Below, one piece after another: positions 1-5,457 of a stretch of DNA of 5,466 nt. The notes under the pieces are model-generated. The model was not told the origin of the DNA and made no database searches. It saw nothing but the letters and a program-made list of their open reading frames with translations. Source of the stretch: Streptomyces speibonae (GTDB lineage: Bacteria; Actinomycetota; Actinomycetes; Streptomycetales; Streptomycetaceae); NCBI GenBank assembly GCA_000715605.1, contig KL568542.1:37897-43362 (forward strand), written 5' to 3'. A program made the translations under genes and the position numbers. The stretch's first letter is position 1, and every line of letters starts with the position of its first letter.

Positions 1-157
1 GGTGCACGGCTCTGGACTTCCGCCTCGCCGGATCCCGCCTCTCGGAGACGGGGAGCGGCCCGGTGAGGGGATCGTCATCAAAAAATGATCGATCAAATGA
101 GTCATGAAGGTCACAGAGCCCTTCCGGATGGGGAACACAGGGGGCAGGATGGGCAAG
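1..157. other. Upstream region, no gene assigned
   Basis: No gene can be assigned here. The first ~75 bases are GC-rich and are open in more than one frame on both strands: a + frame runs from the window edge to a TGA at 105-107, and a - frame from ATG 79-77 runs off the edge (it begins MTIPSPG). Neither has a ribosome binding site or a recognisable product, so this may be the end or start of a neighbouring gene. Bases 75-105 form an AT-rich island, unusual in this GC-rich DNA, with a 10-bp palindrome TGATCGATCA at 86-95. Such islands often mark promoters, but I see no convincing -35/-10 pair on either strand. Confidence 0.3.
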
Positions 158-180
158 TTGGCGGCACTCAGTGCCGCCAA
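158..180. promoter_or_regulatory. Palindromic candidate operator upstream of citrate synthase
   Basis: This is a perfect 11-bp inverted repeat, TTGGCGGCACT / AGTGCCGCCAA, with a single C between the arms. The one-base centre suits a dimeric protein better than an RNA hairpin. The left end TTGGCG also resembles a -35 box (4 of 6 against TTGACA), and 17 bases later TAGGCC (181-186) is a weak -10, so a repressor here would cover the promoter of the citrate synthase gene at 286. The palindrome is directly visible; its operator role and the promoter are inference, and the cognate regulator is unknown. Confidence 0.5.
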
Positions 181-200
181 TAGGCCCGATGGTCGACCCC

Positions 201-210
201 GAGTGCACTC
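201..210. promoter_or_regulatory. Second small palindrome, GAGTGCACTC
   Basis: A perfect 10-bp palindrome lies 20 bases after the larger one at 158-180 and 75 bases before the citrate synthase start. It shares the GCACTC element with the larger palindrome (GCACTC at 164-169 and 205-210), so both could be sites for one regulator. GCACTC/GAGTGC is also the half-site core of the HrcA/CIRCE element, but the CIRCE spacing of 9 bases is absent. A role is inferred only from position and shared sequence. Confidence 0.3.
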
Positions 211-285
211 TCCTGAGCCGTGTGGGGGATGGTAGAGACAGTCAGGGCACCTCGAAGATGAGGCACAACGTCGGTGAGGGAAGAC

Positions 286-1575
286 GTGAGCGACAACTCT
301 GTAGTACTGCGGTACAACGGCAGCGAGTACACCTACCCGGTGATCGACAGCACCGTCGGTGACAAGGGCTTCGACATCGGGAAGCTCCGCGCCCAGACCG
401 GTCTGGTGACACTGGACAGCGGCTACGGCAACACCGCGGCCTATAAATCCGGGATCACCTATCTCGACGGCGAGGCCGGCATCCTCCGGTACCGCGGCTA
501 CCCGATCGAGCAGCTGGCCGAGCGCTCCACCTTCCTGGAGGTCGCCTACCTGCTGATCAACGGCGAGCTGCCGACCGTCGACGAGCTGGCCTCGTTCAAG
601 AACGACATCACGCAGCACACCCTGCTGCACGAGGACGTCAAGAACTTCTACAAGGGCTTCCCGCGCGACGCCCACCCGATGGCCATGCTGTCGTCGGTCG
701 TCTCCGCGCTGTCGACGTTCTACCAGGACAGCCACAACCCGTTCGACGAGCGCCAGCGCAACCTCTCCACGATCCGGCTGCTCGCCAAGCTCCCGACGAT
801 CGCGGCCTACGCGTACAAGAAGTCGATCGGCCACCCCTTCGTCTACCCGCGCAACGACCTCGGGTACGTCGAGAACTTCCTGCGCATGACCTTCTCCGTG
901 CCCGCGCAGGACTACGAGCCCGACCCGGTCGTCGTCTCCGCCCTGGACAAGCTGCTCATCCTGCACGCGGACCACGAGCAGAACTGCTCGACCTCCACGG
1001 TGCGTCTGGTCGGCTCCTCGCAGGCGAACATGTTCGCCTCGATCTCCGCCGGCATCTCCGCCCTGTGGGGCCCGCTGCACGGCGGTGCCAACCAGTCGGT
1101 GCTGGAGATGCTGGAAGGCATCCGCGACTCCGGCGGTGATGTCGACTCCTTCATCCGCAAGGTGAAGAACAAGGAGGACGGCGTCCGCCTGATGGGCTTC
1201 GGCCACCGGGTCTACAAGAACTTCGACCCGCGCGCCAAGATCATCAAGGCCGCCGCGCACGATGTGCTCTCCGCCCTCGGCAAGTCGGACGAGCTGCTGG
1301 ACATCGCGCTGAAGCTGGAGGAGCACGCGCTCTCCGACGACTACTTCGTCTCGCGCAGCCTCTACCCGAACGTCGACTTCTACACCGGTCTGATCTACCG
1401 GGCCATGGGCTTCCCGACCGAGATGTTCACGGTCCTGTTCGCCCTCGGCCGGCTGCCGGGCTGGATCGCCCAGTGGCACGAGATGATCAAGGAGCCGGGC
1501 TCCCGCATCGGCCGCCCGCGCCAGATCTACACGGGCGTCGTCGAGCGCGACTTCATCCCGGTCGAGGAGCGCTGA
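286..1575 (+). CDS. gltA: Citrate synthase
   Basis: This cytoplasmic enzyme condenses oxaloacetate with acetyl-CoA to citrate, the entry step of the TCA cycle. The protein has 429 residues, close to the 427 of E. coli GltA. All three catalytic residues are present at the expected spacing: His265 in LWGPLHGGAN, His307 in GFGHRVYKNFDPRAK and Asp364 in NVDFYTG. The small N-terminal domain and the C-terminal EPGSRIGRPRQIYTG segment are intact. By length and domain layout it fits the hexameric type II enzymes; NADH control is inferred from that class, not seen. I chose GTG 286 because it gives the conserved start MSDNSVVLRY and has GAGGGA at 276-281; an in-frame GTG at 274 adds four residues but has no such site. 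The gene is monocistronic here: a hairpin follows about 70 bases after the stop and the next gene is convergent. Palindromes at 158-180 and 201-210 may control it. In Streptomyces it is often called citA. Confidence 0.97.
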   Translation: MSDNSVVLRYNGSEYTYPVIDSTVGDKGFDIGKLRAQTGLVTLDSGYGNTAAYKSGITYLDGEAGILRYRGYPIEQLAERSTFLEVAYLLINGELPTVDELASFKNDITQHTLLHEDVKNFYKGFPRDAHPMAMLSSVVSALSTFYQDSHNPFDERQRNLSTIRLLAKLPTIAAYAYKKSIGHPFVYPRNDLGYVENFLRMTFSVPAQDYEPDPVVVSALDKLLILHADHEQNCSTSTVRLVGSSQANMFASISAGISALWGPLHGGANQSVLEMLEGIRDSGGDVDSFIRKVKNKEDGVRLMGFGHRVYKNFDPRAKIIKAAAHDVLSALGKSDELLDIALKLEEHALSDDYFVSRSLYPNVDFYTGLIYRAMGFPTEMFTVLFALGRLPGWIAQWHEMIKEPGSRIGRPRQIYTGVVERDFIPVEER

Positions 1576-1645
1576 CACCTGTCGGTGGGGTGCGCGGTGT
1601 CGATACGGTCCCGCGCACCTTGCGTGTTGCACAACCGCAAAGTGA

Positions 1646-1698
1646 GAAGGCGCCCCGGCCGCCGGTCCCCCCACGGGCCGACGAACCAGGGCGCCTTC
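1646..1698 (+). terminator. Hairpin terminator after citrate synthase
   Basis: A perfect 10-bp inverted repeat, GAAGGCGCCC (1646-1655) and GGGCGCCTTC (1689-1698), flanks a GC-rich 33-base loop that can itself pair in part (GGCC elements). It begins 70 bases after the stop of the citrate synthase gene. No T-run follows, which is common for terminators in high-GC actinomycetes. As the stem is symmetric it could also work against transcripts from the opposite side. The inverted repeat is seen; the terminator role is inferred from position. Confidence 0.65.
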
Positions 1699-1884
1699 CC
1701 ATGTCCCGGTGCGGATTCCCCCCACGGGATCCGGCCGGGCGCCTGTGAAAACAGCGCCTGAATCGCTGTGTGAGCACGGGCGGACCTGAACCCGCCGCAC
1801 TCGTCGGTGTGCGGTCTGCCGGGACAGCGCACGCTCGGGGAGGGCCGCTCAAAGCTTCCCGCTGGTACGTGTCCCGGCAACGCA
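1699..1884. other. Non-coding stretch with several hairpins
   Basis: No credible gene is visible. Three hairpins follow in a row. At 1738-1758, GGCG/CGCC and CTGT/ACAG pair around a GAAA tetraloop with one bulged C. At 1779-1796, GGCGG pairs with CCGCC. At 1807-1834, GTGTGCG pairs with CGCACGC (one G-T pair) with an inner CTG/CAG. The right arm of the first hairpin can instead pair downstream (CAGCG 1752-1756 with CGCTG 1764-1768), so two exclusive folds exist. This could be a further terminator region, the 5' part of the small RNA transcript that follows, or an unassigned structured RNA. I could not match it to a known riboswitch class, and I found no clear promoter for the small RNA. Confidence 0.35.
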
Positions 1885-1886
1885 AT

Positions 1887-1950
1887 CTCTGGGAAAGTCC
1901 CCCAAGACGATCCCAGTTGTCAGGCAGCGCCCCCCAAGACGCTGCCTGAC
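1887..1950 (+). ncRNA. 6C-type small RNA
   Basis: Two adjacent hairpins have C-rich loops, the hallmark of the actinobacterial 6C RNA family. Hairpin 1 (1889-1916) has a 6-bp stem CTGGGA/TCCCAG, an internal loop, a GT/AC closing pair set and the loop CCCCCAAG. Hairpin 2 (1919-1950) has a perfect 11-bp stem GTCAGGCAGCG/CGCTGCCTGAC and the loop CCCCCCAAGA with six C residues. Both loops share the exact 11-mer CCCCCAAGACG (1899-1909 and 1931-1941). C-rich loops are on the + strand, which sets the direction. In mycobacteria the 6C RNA base-pairs with G-rich mRNA sites through these loops, so a similar trans-acting role is likely here. From memory an S. coelicolor small RNA (scr2736) lies beside citrate synthase; I cannot verify that it is this one. 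Exact transcript ends cannot be seen. Confidence 0.85.
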
Positions 1951-1991
1951 ATCGCCAACTTAGACCTTCGAACCCCTTCGATGGTTACGTT

Positions 1992-2008
1992 CAGATCACT
2001 GTGATCTG
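1992..2008. promoter_or_regulatory. 17-bp palindrome downstream of the 6C RNA
   Basis: A perfect 8-bp inverted repeat, CAGATCAC / GTGATCTG, is centred on a single T. With so short a centre an RNA stem would keep at most 7 pairs with a 3-base loop; a protein-binding site is equally possible. It is moderately AT-rich compared with the surroundings and lies 41 bases after the 6C hairpins. It might end the small RNA or bind a regulator. No gene start lies nearby to be controlled, which favours the first reading. Both readings are inference. Confidence 0.3.
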
Positions 2009-2011
2009 CGT

Positions 2012-2041
2012 CTCTTGCACACCCTCCAAGCTGCGCAAGAG
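2012..2041. terminator. Hairpin between the 6C RNA and the copA 3' end
   Basis: A perfect 7-bp inverted repeat, CTCTTGC (2012-2018) and GCAAGAG (2035-2041), encloses a 16-base loop, and an outer GCG/CGC can extend the stem. It lies between the 6C RNA and the copA stop at 2150, where a bidirectional terminator for convergent transcripts would be expected. There is no T-run on either side. The repeat is seen; terminator function is inferred from position. The rest of the stretch to 2149 shows no gene and no further clear structure. Confidence 0.4.
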
Positions 2042-2149
2042 CCCGCAAATCTCTCACGGGACCCAAGCGTAAGGATGATGCGCGAGCCTTGTGAAGAGCT
2101 TATGTGAGGGTCGCGCCCGGACTCCAGTGGTACACCCCAACTTGAGACC

Positions 2150-4402
2150 TCAATGAAACGCCCGCAGCCGCAGGCTGTTCGTCACCACGAACACCGAGGA
2201 GAAGGCCATCGCCGCCCCGGCGATCATAGGGTTCAGGAGCCCGGCCGCGGCCAGCGGCAGCGCGGCCACGTTGTAGCCGAAGGCCCACACGAGATTGCCC
2301 TTGATGGTGGTGAGCGTGCGCCGGGAGAGCCGTATCGCGTCCGCCGCCACCCGCAGGTCGCCGCGGACCAGGGTCAGGTCGCCCGCCTCGATCGCCGCGT
2401 CCGTGCCCGTGCCCAGGGCGAGACCCAGATCAGCGACAGCCAGCGCGGCCGCGTCGTTGACGCCGTCGCCGACCATGGCCACGCGGTGCCCCTCCTGCTG
2501 CAGGTCGCGCACGACGCCGGCCTTGTCCTCGGGCAGCACCTCGGCGATCACCCGGTCGATGCCGACCGCCTCGGCCACCGCCTCGGCCACGGTCCGGTTG
2601 TCGCCGGTCAGCAGCACCGGGGTGAGCCCCAGCGCGCGCAGGTCGCGCACCGCCTCGGCGCTGGTCTCCTTGACCGCGTCGGCGACGGCGAGGACACCGC
2701 GTGCCGCTCCGTCCCAGCCGGCCACCACGGCCGTACGCCCGGCGCGCTCGGCCTCCTCCCGGGCCCGGGCCAGCTCCGGCGGCAGCTCACCCAGGTGCTC
2801 GAAGAGGCGCCCGACGACGACCTCGTGACCCTCCACGCGCCCGCGTACGCCCCTGCCGGGGACGTTCTCGAAGTGTTCGGCCTCCGGCAGCGCACCGGCG
2901 CGCTCCTCCGCGCCCGCGGCGATCGCGCGGGCCACGGGGTGCTCGGAGGCGTGCTCCAGGGCGCCCGCGAGCCGCAGCAGCTGCCGCTCGTCGGTGCCCT
3001 CGGCGGCGTACACCTCCTGCAGGGACATCCGTCCGGTGGTGACGGTGCCGGTCTTGTCCAGGACGACGGTGTCGACGTCCCGGGTGGTCTCCAGGACCTC
3101 GGGGCCCTTGATGAGGATGCCGAGCTGGGCGCCCCGCCCGGTGCCGACCATCAGCGCGGTCGGCGTGGCGAGCCCGAGGGCGCACGGGCAGGCGATGATC
3201 AGGACGGCGACGGCCGCGGTGAACGCGGCGACCGTGTCGCCGGTGGCGCCGAGCCATCCGCCGAAGGTGGCGACCGCGATCAGCAGCACCACGGGGACGA
3301 AGACCCCGGCGATCCGGTCGGCCAGGCGCTGCACCTGCGCCTTGCCGTTCTGCGCCTCCTCCACCAGCCGCGCCATCCGCGCGAGCTGTGTGTCGGCGCC
3401 GATCCGGGTGGCCTCGACGACCAGCCGCCCGCCCGCGTTGACCGTGGCGCCGGTGACGGTGTCGCCGACGGTGACGTCCACCGGCACGGACTCGCCGGTC
3501 AGCATGGACGCGTCCACGGCGGAGGTGCCCTCCAGCACCGTGCCGTCCGTGGCGATCTTCTCCCCGGGGCGTACGACGAACCGGTCGCCCACGGCCAGCC
3601 GCTCCGCCGGGATCCGCACCTCGCGGCCCTCGCGGAGCACGGCCACGTCCTTGGCGCCCAGCTCCATCAGCGCCCGCAGGGCCGCTCCCGCGCGGCGCTT
3701 GGAGCGGGCCTCCAGATAGCGGCCGAGCAGGATGAAGGCGGTGACCCCGGCGGCGACCTCCAGGTAGATCATCGAGGCGCCGTCGCCGCGCGAGACGGTG
3801 AGCTCGAAGGGGTGGCGCATGCCGGGCATGCCCGCGTCGCCGAGGAACAGCGCCCACAGCGACCAGCCGAACGCGGCGAGGGTGCCGACGGAGACCAGCG
3901 TGTCCATGGTGGCCGCGCCGTGTCTCAGGTTGGTCCAGGCGGCCCGGTGGAAGGGCGCGGCGCCCCAGACCACGACGGGTGCGGCGAGGGTGAGCGAGAG
4001 CCACTGCCAGTTGTCGAACTGCAGGGGCGGGACCATCGCCAGGAGGACGACGGGCAGCGCCAGGAGCGCGGAGACGGCCAGCCGCCGGCGCAGGGCGGCC
4101 GACTCCGGGTCCTCCTCGCGTGCGGAGTCCTCCCCGGGCTCCTCACGCGCGGGTTCCTCGGCGGTGTAGCCGGTGCGCACCACCGTGGTGATCAGATCGG
4201 CGACCTCGACGCCCGGCGGGTAGGTGATCCGGGCCTTCTCCGTCGCGTAGTTCACCGTGGCGGCGACGCCGTCCATGCGGTTGAGCTTCTTCTCGACGCG
4301 GGCCGCGCAGGAGGCGCAGGTCATCCCGCCGATGAGCAGCTCGACCTCGGAGAGCGCCGGCTGCTCGGCGGCCGGTGTCTCGGCGGCGGTGGTGCTGGTC
4401 AT
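2150..4402 (-). CDS. copA: Copper-exporting P1B-1 ATPase CopA
   Basis: This inner-membrane pump exports Cu(I) from the cytoplasm using ATP. In its 750 residues the order is: one N-terminal heavy-metal-associated domain (about 19-82) with GMTCASC (C29, C32); an acidic linker (83-103); about eight membrane segments (near 107, 132, 165, 211, 364, 391, 701 and 721); the actuator TGES (302-305); CPC in the sixth membrane segment (C405, C407); the phosphorylation site DKTGT (D449); SEHP (486-489) in the nucleotide domain; TGDN (599-602); and GDGVND (645-650). Y710-N711 and M732/S736 in the last two segments, together with CPC, are the Cu(I) transport-site residues of the P1B-1 group, which argues against a Zn/Cd pump. 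All catalytic motifs are intact. GGAG at 4410-4413 (minus strand) supports the ATG at 4402. It follows copZ after 104 bases and is probably cotranscribed from the copZ promoter. Confidence 0.96.
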   Translation of the reverse strand: MTSTTAAETPAAEQPALSEVELLIGGMTCASCAARVEKKLNRMDGVAATVNYATEKARITYPPGVEVADLITTVVRTGYTAEEPAREEPGEDSAREEDPESAALRRRLAVSALLALPVVLLAMVPPLQFDNWQWLSLTLAAPVVVWGAAPFHRAAWTNLRHGAATMDTLVSVGTLAAFGWSLWALFLGDAGMPGMRHPFELTVSRGDGASMIYLEVAAGVTAFILLGRYLEARSKRRAGAALRALMELGAKDVAVLREGREVRIPAERLAVGDRFVVRPGEKIATDGTVLEGTSAVDASMLTGESVPVDVTVGDTVTGATVNAGGRLVVEATRIGADTQLARMARLVEEAQNGKAQVQRLADRIAGVFVPVVLLIAVATFGGWLGATGDTVAAFTAAVAVLIIACPCALGLATPTALMVGTGRGAQLGILIKGPEVLETTRDVDTVVLDKTGTVTTGRMSLQEVYAAEGTDERQLLRLAGALEHASEHPVARAIAAGAEERAGALPEAEHFENVPGRGVRGRVEGHEVVVGRLFEHLGELPPELARAREEAERAGRTAVVAGWDGAARGVLAVADAVKETSAEAVRDLRALGLTPVLLTGDNRTVAEAVAEAVGIDRVIAEVLPEDKAGVVRDLQQEGHRVAMVGDGVNDAAALAVADLGLALGTGTDAAIEAGDLTLVRGDLRVAADAIRLSRRTLTTIKGNLVWAFGYNVAALPLAAAGLLNPMIAGAAMAFSSVFVVTNSLRLRAFH

Positions 4403-4446
4403 GTCCGTACTCCAGGGACGTCCGGGATCCGGGGGCGGGCGGCGCG

Positions 4447-4482
4447 CCGGGCCGCGGGGAACGGGTGGCCGGTGCGGCCCGG
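4447..4482 (-). terminator. Hairpin between copZ and copA
   Basis: A perfect 9-bp inverted repeat, CCGGGCCGC (4447-4455) and GCGGCCCGG (4474-4482), with an 18-base loop, lies 24 bases after the copZ stop and 44 bases before the copA start. Without a T-run, and inside a likely operon, it may act as a partial terminator or an mRNA stabiliser, giving more copZ than copA message. No separate promoter for copA is evident in the gap. The stem is seen; its effect is inference. Confidence 0.45.
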
Positions 4483-4506
4483 TTCACGCCGCGCGGGGGC
4501 CCCGTT

Positions 4507-4746
4507 TCAGACGGTGCCGGTCAGCTCGTAGCCGGCCTCGTCGACGGCGGCGCGCACGGCGGCCTCGTCGAGCGGGGCGGCGGAGACCACGGTCACCTCG
4601 CCGGAGGAGGCGACGGCCGTCACCGAGCTGACGCCGGGGAGCGCGGAGAGCTCGCCGGAGACGGCGCCCTCGCAGTGCCCGCAGCTCATTCCGCTCACCT
4701 TGTAGACGGTGGTGACGGAGCCCTGGGTGTCGGTCTGGGAGGTCAT
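4507..4746 (-). CDS. copZ: Copper metallochaperone CopZ
   Basis: This small cytoplasmic chaperone binds Cu(I) and delivers it to the CopA ATPase. It has 79 residues and consists of one heavy-metal-associated domain with the metal site M20-S-C22-G-H-C25. The first lysine-free loop and the Val/Ala/Gly-rich strands fit the usual ferredoxin-like fold, and the C-terminal AGYELTG matches the family. The His between the cysteines is typical of actinobacterial and Bacillus-type CopZ. The ATG at 4746 has GAGGAG at 4754-4759 at a spacing of 7; an in-frame GTG at 4806 would add 20 residues rich in Pro and Ser with no family resemblance and would leave little leader after the promoter. It is the first gene of the copZ-copA unit, behind a CsoR-type operator at 4819-4835. 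The annotation could equally read heavy-metal-associated domain protein. Confidence 0.93.
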   Translation of the reverse strand: MTSQTDTQGSVTTVYKVSGMSCGHCEGAVSGELSALPGVSSVTAVASSGEVTVVSAAPLDEAAVRAAVDEAGYELTGTV

Positions 4747-4818
4747 GTCGTTACTCCTCGTCGGGGCGTAGGGGATGGAACGGGTCGGTGGGGCCACGGG
4801 GGCCACATCACCCAGACT

Positions 4819-4835
4819 ATACCCCTAGGGGGTAT
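4819..4835 (-). promoter_or_regulatory. CsoR-type copper operator of copZ-copA
   Basis: ATACCCC-TAG-GGGGTAT is a perfect 7-bp inverted repeat with a 3-base centre. AT ends flanking G/C runs are the form of operators bound by CsoR, the Cu(I)-sensing repressor of many Gram-positive bacteria. On the minus strand the repeat overlaps a candidate -10, TATAGT (4821-4816); the -35 is poor (GTGGAT, 16 bases upstream), as expected where a repressor fills the spacer. The copZ start lies about 70 bases downstream. Derepression by copper is inferred from the family; no csoR gene is in the window. Confidence 0.8.
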
Positions 4836-4981
4836 TAATCCACGACGAGCGGCTCGAGGCGACCGCAGAAGGGCGTTCTTCGCCCCCGGGTGTACACCTC
4901 ACGCTCGGCGCCCTCGTGGGCGAGGATCGGTTCCAGGCCGGCCGTACCGAGCCTCACACGCATATGGGTGACGCGGTTCAC
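4835..4981 (-). CDS. Possible 48-residue ORF, unknown function
   Basis: I do not recognise this product. A GTG at 4981 overlaps the stop TGA (4980-4978) of the preceding remnant as GTGA, the arrangement of translationally coupled genes. The ORF then runs 48 codons (MNRVTHMRVRLGTAGLEPIL...) to a TAA at 4835-4837 that touches the copZ operator. Codons end mostly in G or C, as in real genes here. An internal ATG (residue 7) is another possible start. There are no membrane segments and one Cys. A short hairpin GGGCG/CGCCC (4871-4885) lies inside it and could instead be a terminator ahead of the copper operon. It may be a real small gene, or a relic of the same decayed locus. Confidence 0.35.
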   Translation of the reverse strand: MNRVTHMRVRLGTAGLEPILAHEGAEREVYTRGRRTPFCGRLEPLVVD

Positions 4982-5167
4982 CCCGGCGGCCGGACCGGGT
5001 TGCGGCAGTCGAAACCGATGAAGCGGTCCACGGCCGCGGTGACGGCCTCCTCCAGCGGGGTCGCCGGGTCGCCGGGTCGAGGGGGCGAGGGCCTCGCCGT
5101 AGGTCTCGCGCATCCCGTGCACGAGCCGGCCGCCCGGCCCGACGGCGATCGCTTCCTTGTCCGCCGA
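4978..5167 (-). pseudogene. Frameshifted remnant of an unknown gene
   Basis: Two minus frames each carry coding-like sequence that is lost in the other. From 5167 down to about 5084 one frame reads SADKEAIAVGPGGRLVHGM and RETYGEALA with G/C third positions. From about 5067 down to the TGA at 4978 the frame shifted by one base reads DPATPLEE, AVTAAVDRFIGFDCRNP and VRPPG. Removing one base from the run of five G (5081-5085), or restoring one 8-bp unit of the tandem repeat at 5058-5079, joins the two. No start with a ribosome binding site is visible: ATG 5113 gives MRETYGEALAP, and the open frame continues upstream through a hairpin. This may be a sequencing error, a decayed gene or a slippage-controlled one. 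I do not recognise the family. It follows the AlpA-like gene on the same strand. Confidence 0.5.
5058..5079. repeat. Short tandem repeat of an 8-bp unit
   Basis: GGGTCGCC occurs twice in tandem (5058-5065 and 5066-5073), followed by a partial third copy GGGTCG (5074-5079). The unit is not a multiple of three, so gain or loss of one copy shifts the reading frame. It sits exactly where the surrounding gene remnant changes frame, next to a run of five G at 5081-5085. Confidence 0.7.
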
Positions 5168-5168
5168 A

Positions 5169-5203
5169 GCGCTGTGCCCCGCCGGCCGGGCGTGGCACAG
5201 CGC
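5169..5203 (-). terminator. Strong hairpin after the AlpA-like gene
   Basis: A perfect 10-bp inverted repeat, GCGCTGTGCC (5169-5178) and GGCACAGCGC (5194-5203), encloses 15 bases that include the self-complementary CCGGCCGG. It starts 11 bases after the stop of the DNA-binding protein at 5215, the usual place for a terminator. If it ends transcription, the gene remnant beyond it would be poorly expressed. An open frame of the remnant also runs through it, so it could be part of a coding sequence, but the long perfect stem makes this less likely. Confidence 0.55.
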
Positions 5204-5214
5204 GTTCCACGAGG

Positions 5215-5415
5215 TCAGTCGGCTCTGCGGCCGCGATTGCCTGGGCGGGTGGCCACCCAGGTGCGGATGGTGTCGGCGTACCAGTAGGGCTTGCCGCCCT
5301 CCACATGGTCGGGCGGAGGCAGCAGGCCGTGCTTGCGGTAGGAGCGTACGGTGTCCGGCTGCACCTTGATGTGGGCCGCGATGTCCTTGTAGGACCACAG
5401 CCGTCGGTCGGTCAT
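5215..5415 (-). CDS. Small AlpA/MerR-like helix-turn-helix protein
   Basis: A 66-residue DNA-binding protein, probably a transcriptional regulator or excisionase-like factor. Residues 8-30 (SYKDIAAHIKVQPDTVRSY) form a helix-turn-helix of the MerR/AlpA type, followed by the wing and recognition region around HGLLPPPD (29-36) and PYWYADTIRTW (43-53). The end is basic (NRGRR). It has no cofactor or dimerisation domain, in contrast to full MerR proteins, and no Cys pair, so it is unlikely to be the copper sensor of the neighbouring operon. AAGGAG at 5423-5428 with a spacing of 7 supports the ATG at 5415. It is followed by a hairpin and the frameshifted remnant. Such proteins occur in Streptomyces both as stand-alone chromosomal genes and within integrated elements; nothing else here shows which. 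The target is unknown. Confidence 0.85.
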   Translation of the reverse strand: MTDRRLWSYKDIAAHIKVQPDTVRSYRKHGLLPPPDHVEGGKPYWYADTIRTWVATRPGNRGRRAD

Positions 5416-5435
5416 CGGGTCTCTCCTTCGTGGAT

Positions 5436-5457
5436 ACCCCGGCCTTCAGGCCGGGGT
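5436..5457. repeat. 10-bp inverted repeat at the window edge
   Basis: ACCCCGGCCT (5436-5445) and AGGCCGGGGT (5448-5457) are perfectly complementary around TC. It lies about 20 bases before the start of the AlpA-like gene on the minus strand, so it could be the terminator of a gene beyond the window, or an operator or leader hairpin of the AlpA-like gene. GC-rich hairpins with a CCTTCAGG centre are also found at the ends of IS200/IS605-type (tnpB) elements, but no transposase gene is present here. The repeat is certain; its role is not. Confidence 0.5.

Noticed and set aside
1..107. Partial gene at the left edge
   Set aside because: More than one frame is open on each strand over the short GC-rich part and none has a recognisable product, so no call can be supported.
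274..285. Longer start for citrate synthase at GTG 274
   Set aside because: It adds MRED before the family-typical MSDNSVVLRY and lacks a ribosome binding site, while GTG 286 has GAGGGA just upstream.
1899..1941. CRISPR-like direct repeat (two copies of CCCCCAAGACG)
   Set aside because: There are only two 11-base copies, and they are the loops and closing bases of the two 6C hairpins.
1960..1985. tRNA-like T-loop (GGTTCGAA on the minus strand)
   Set aside because: The bases on either side cannot form a T-stem, and no acceptor, D or anticodon arm is present.
1473..2004. Open frames on both strands in the gap after citrate synthase
   Set aside because: Their products are Pro/Arg-rich, lack ribosome binding sites and overlap the citrate synthase end, the terminator hairpin or the 6C RNA.
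2153..4531. Very long + strand open frame opposite copA (792 codons), and long frames at 2787-4004 (-) and 2994-3719 (+)
   Set aside because: They are shadows of the high-GC copA gene: Arg/Gly/His/Pro-rich or low-complexity products with no family features, against a copA frame with every catalytic motif.
4747..4806. Longer CopZ start at GTG 4806
   Set aside because: The extra 20 residues do not resemble the family, and the ATG at 4746 has a well-placed GAGGAG.
4835..5398. One 187-residue protein across the whole region
   Set aside because: Its first part lies out of frame over the intact helix-turn-helix gene and its middle part is out of frame relative to a better coding signal; only parts of this frame look genuine.
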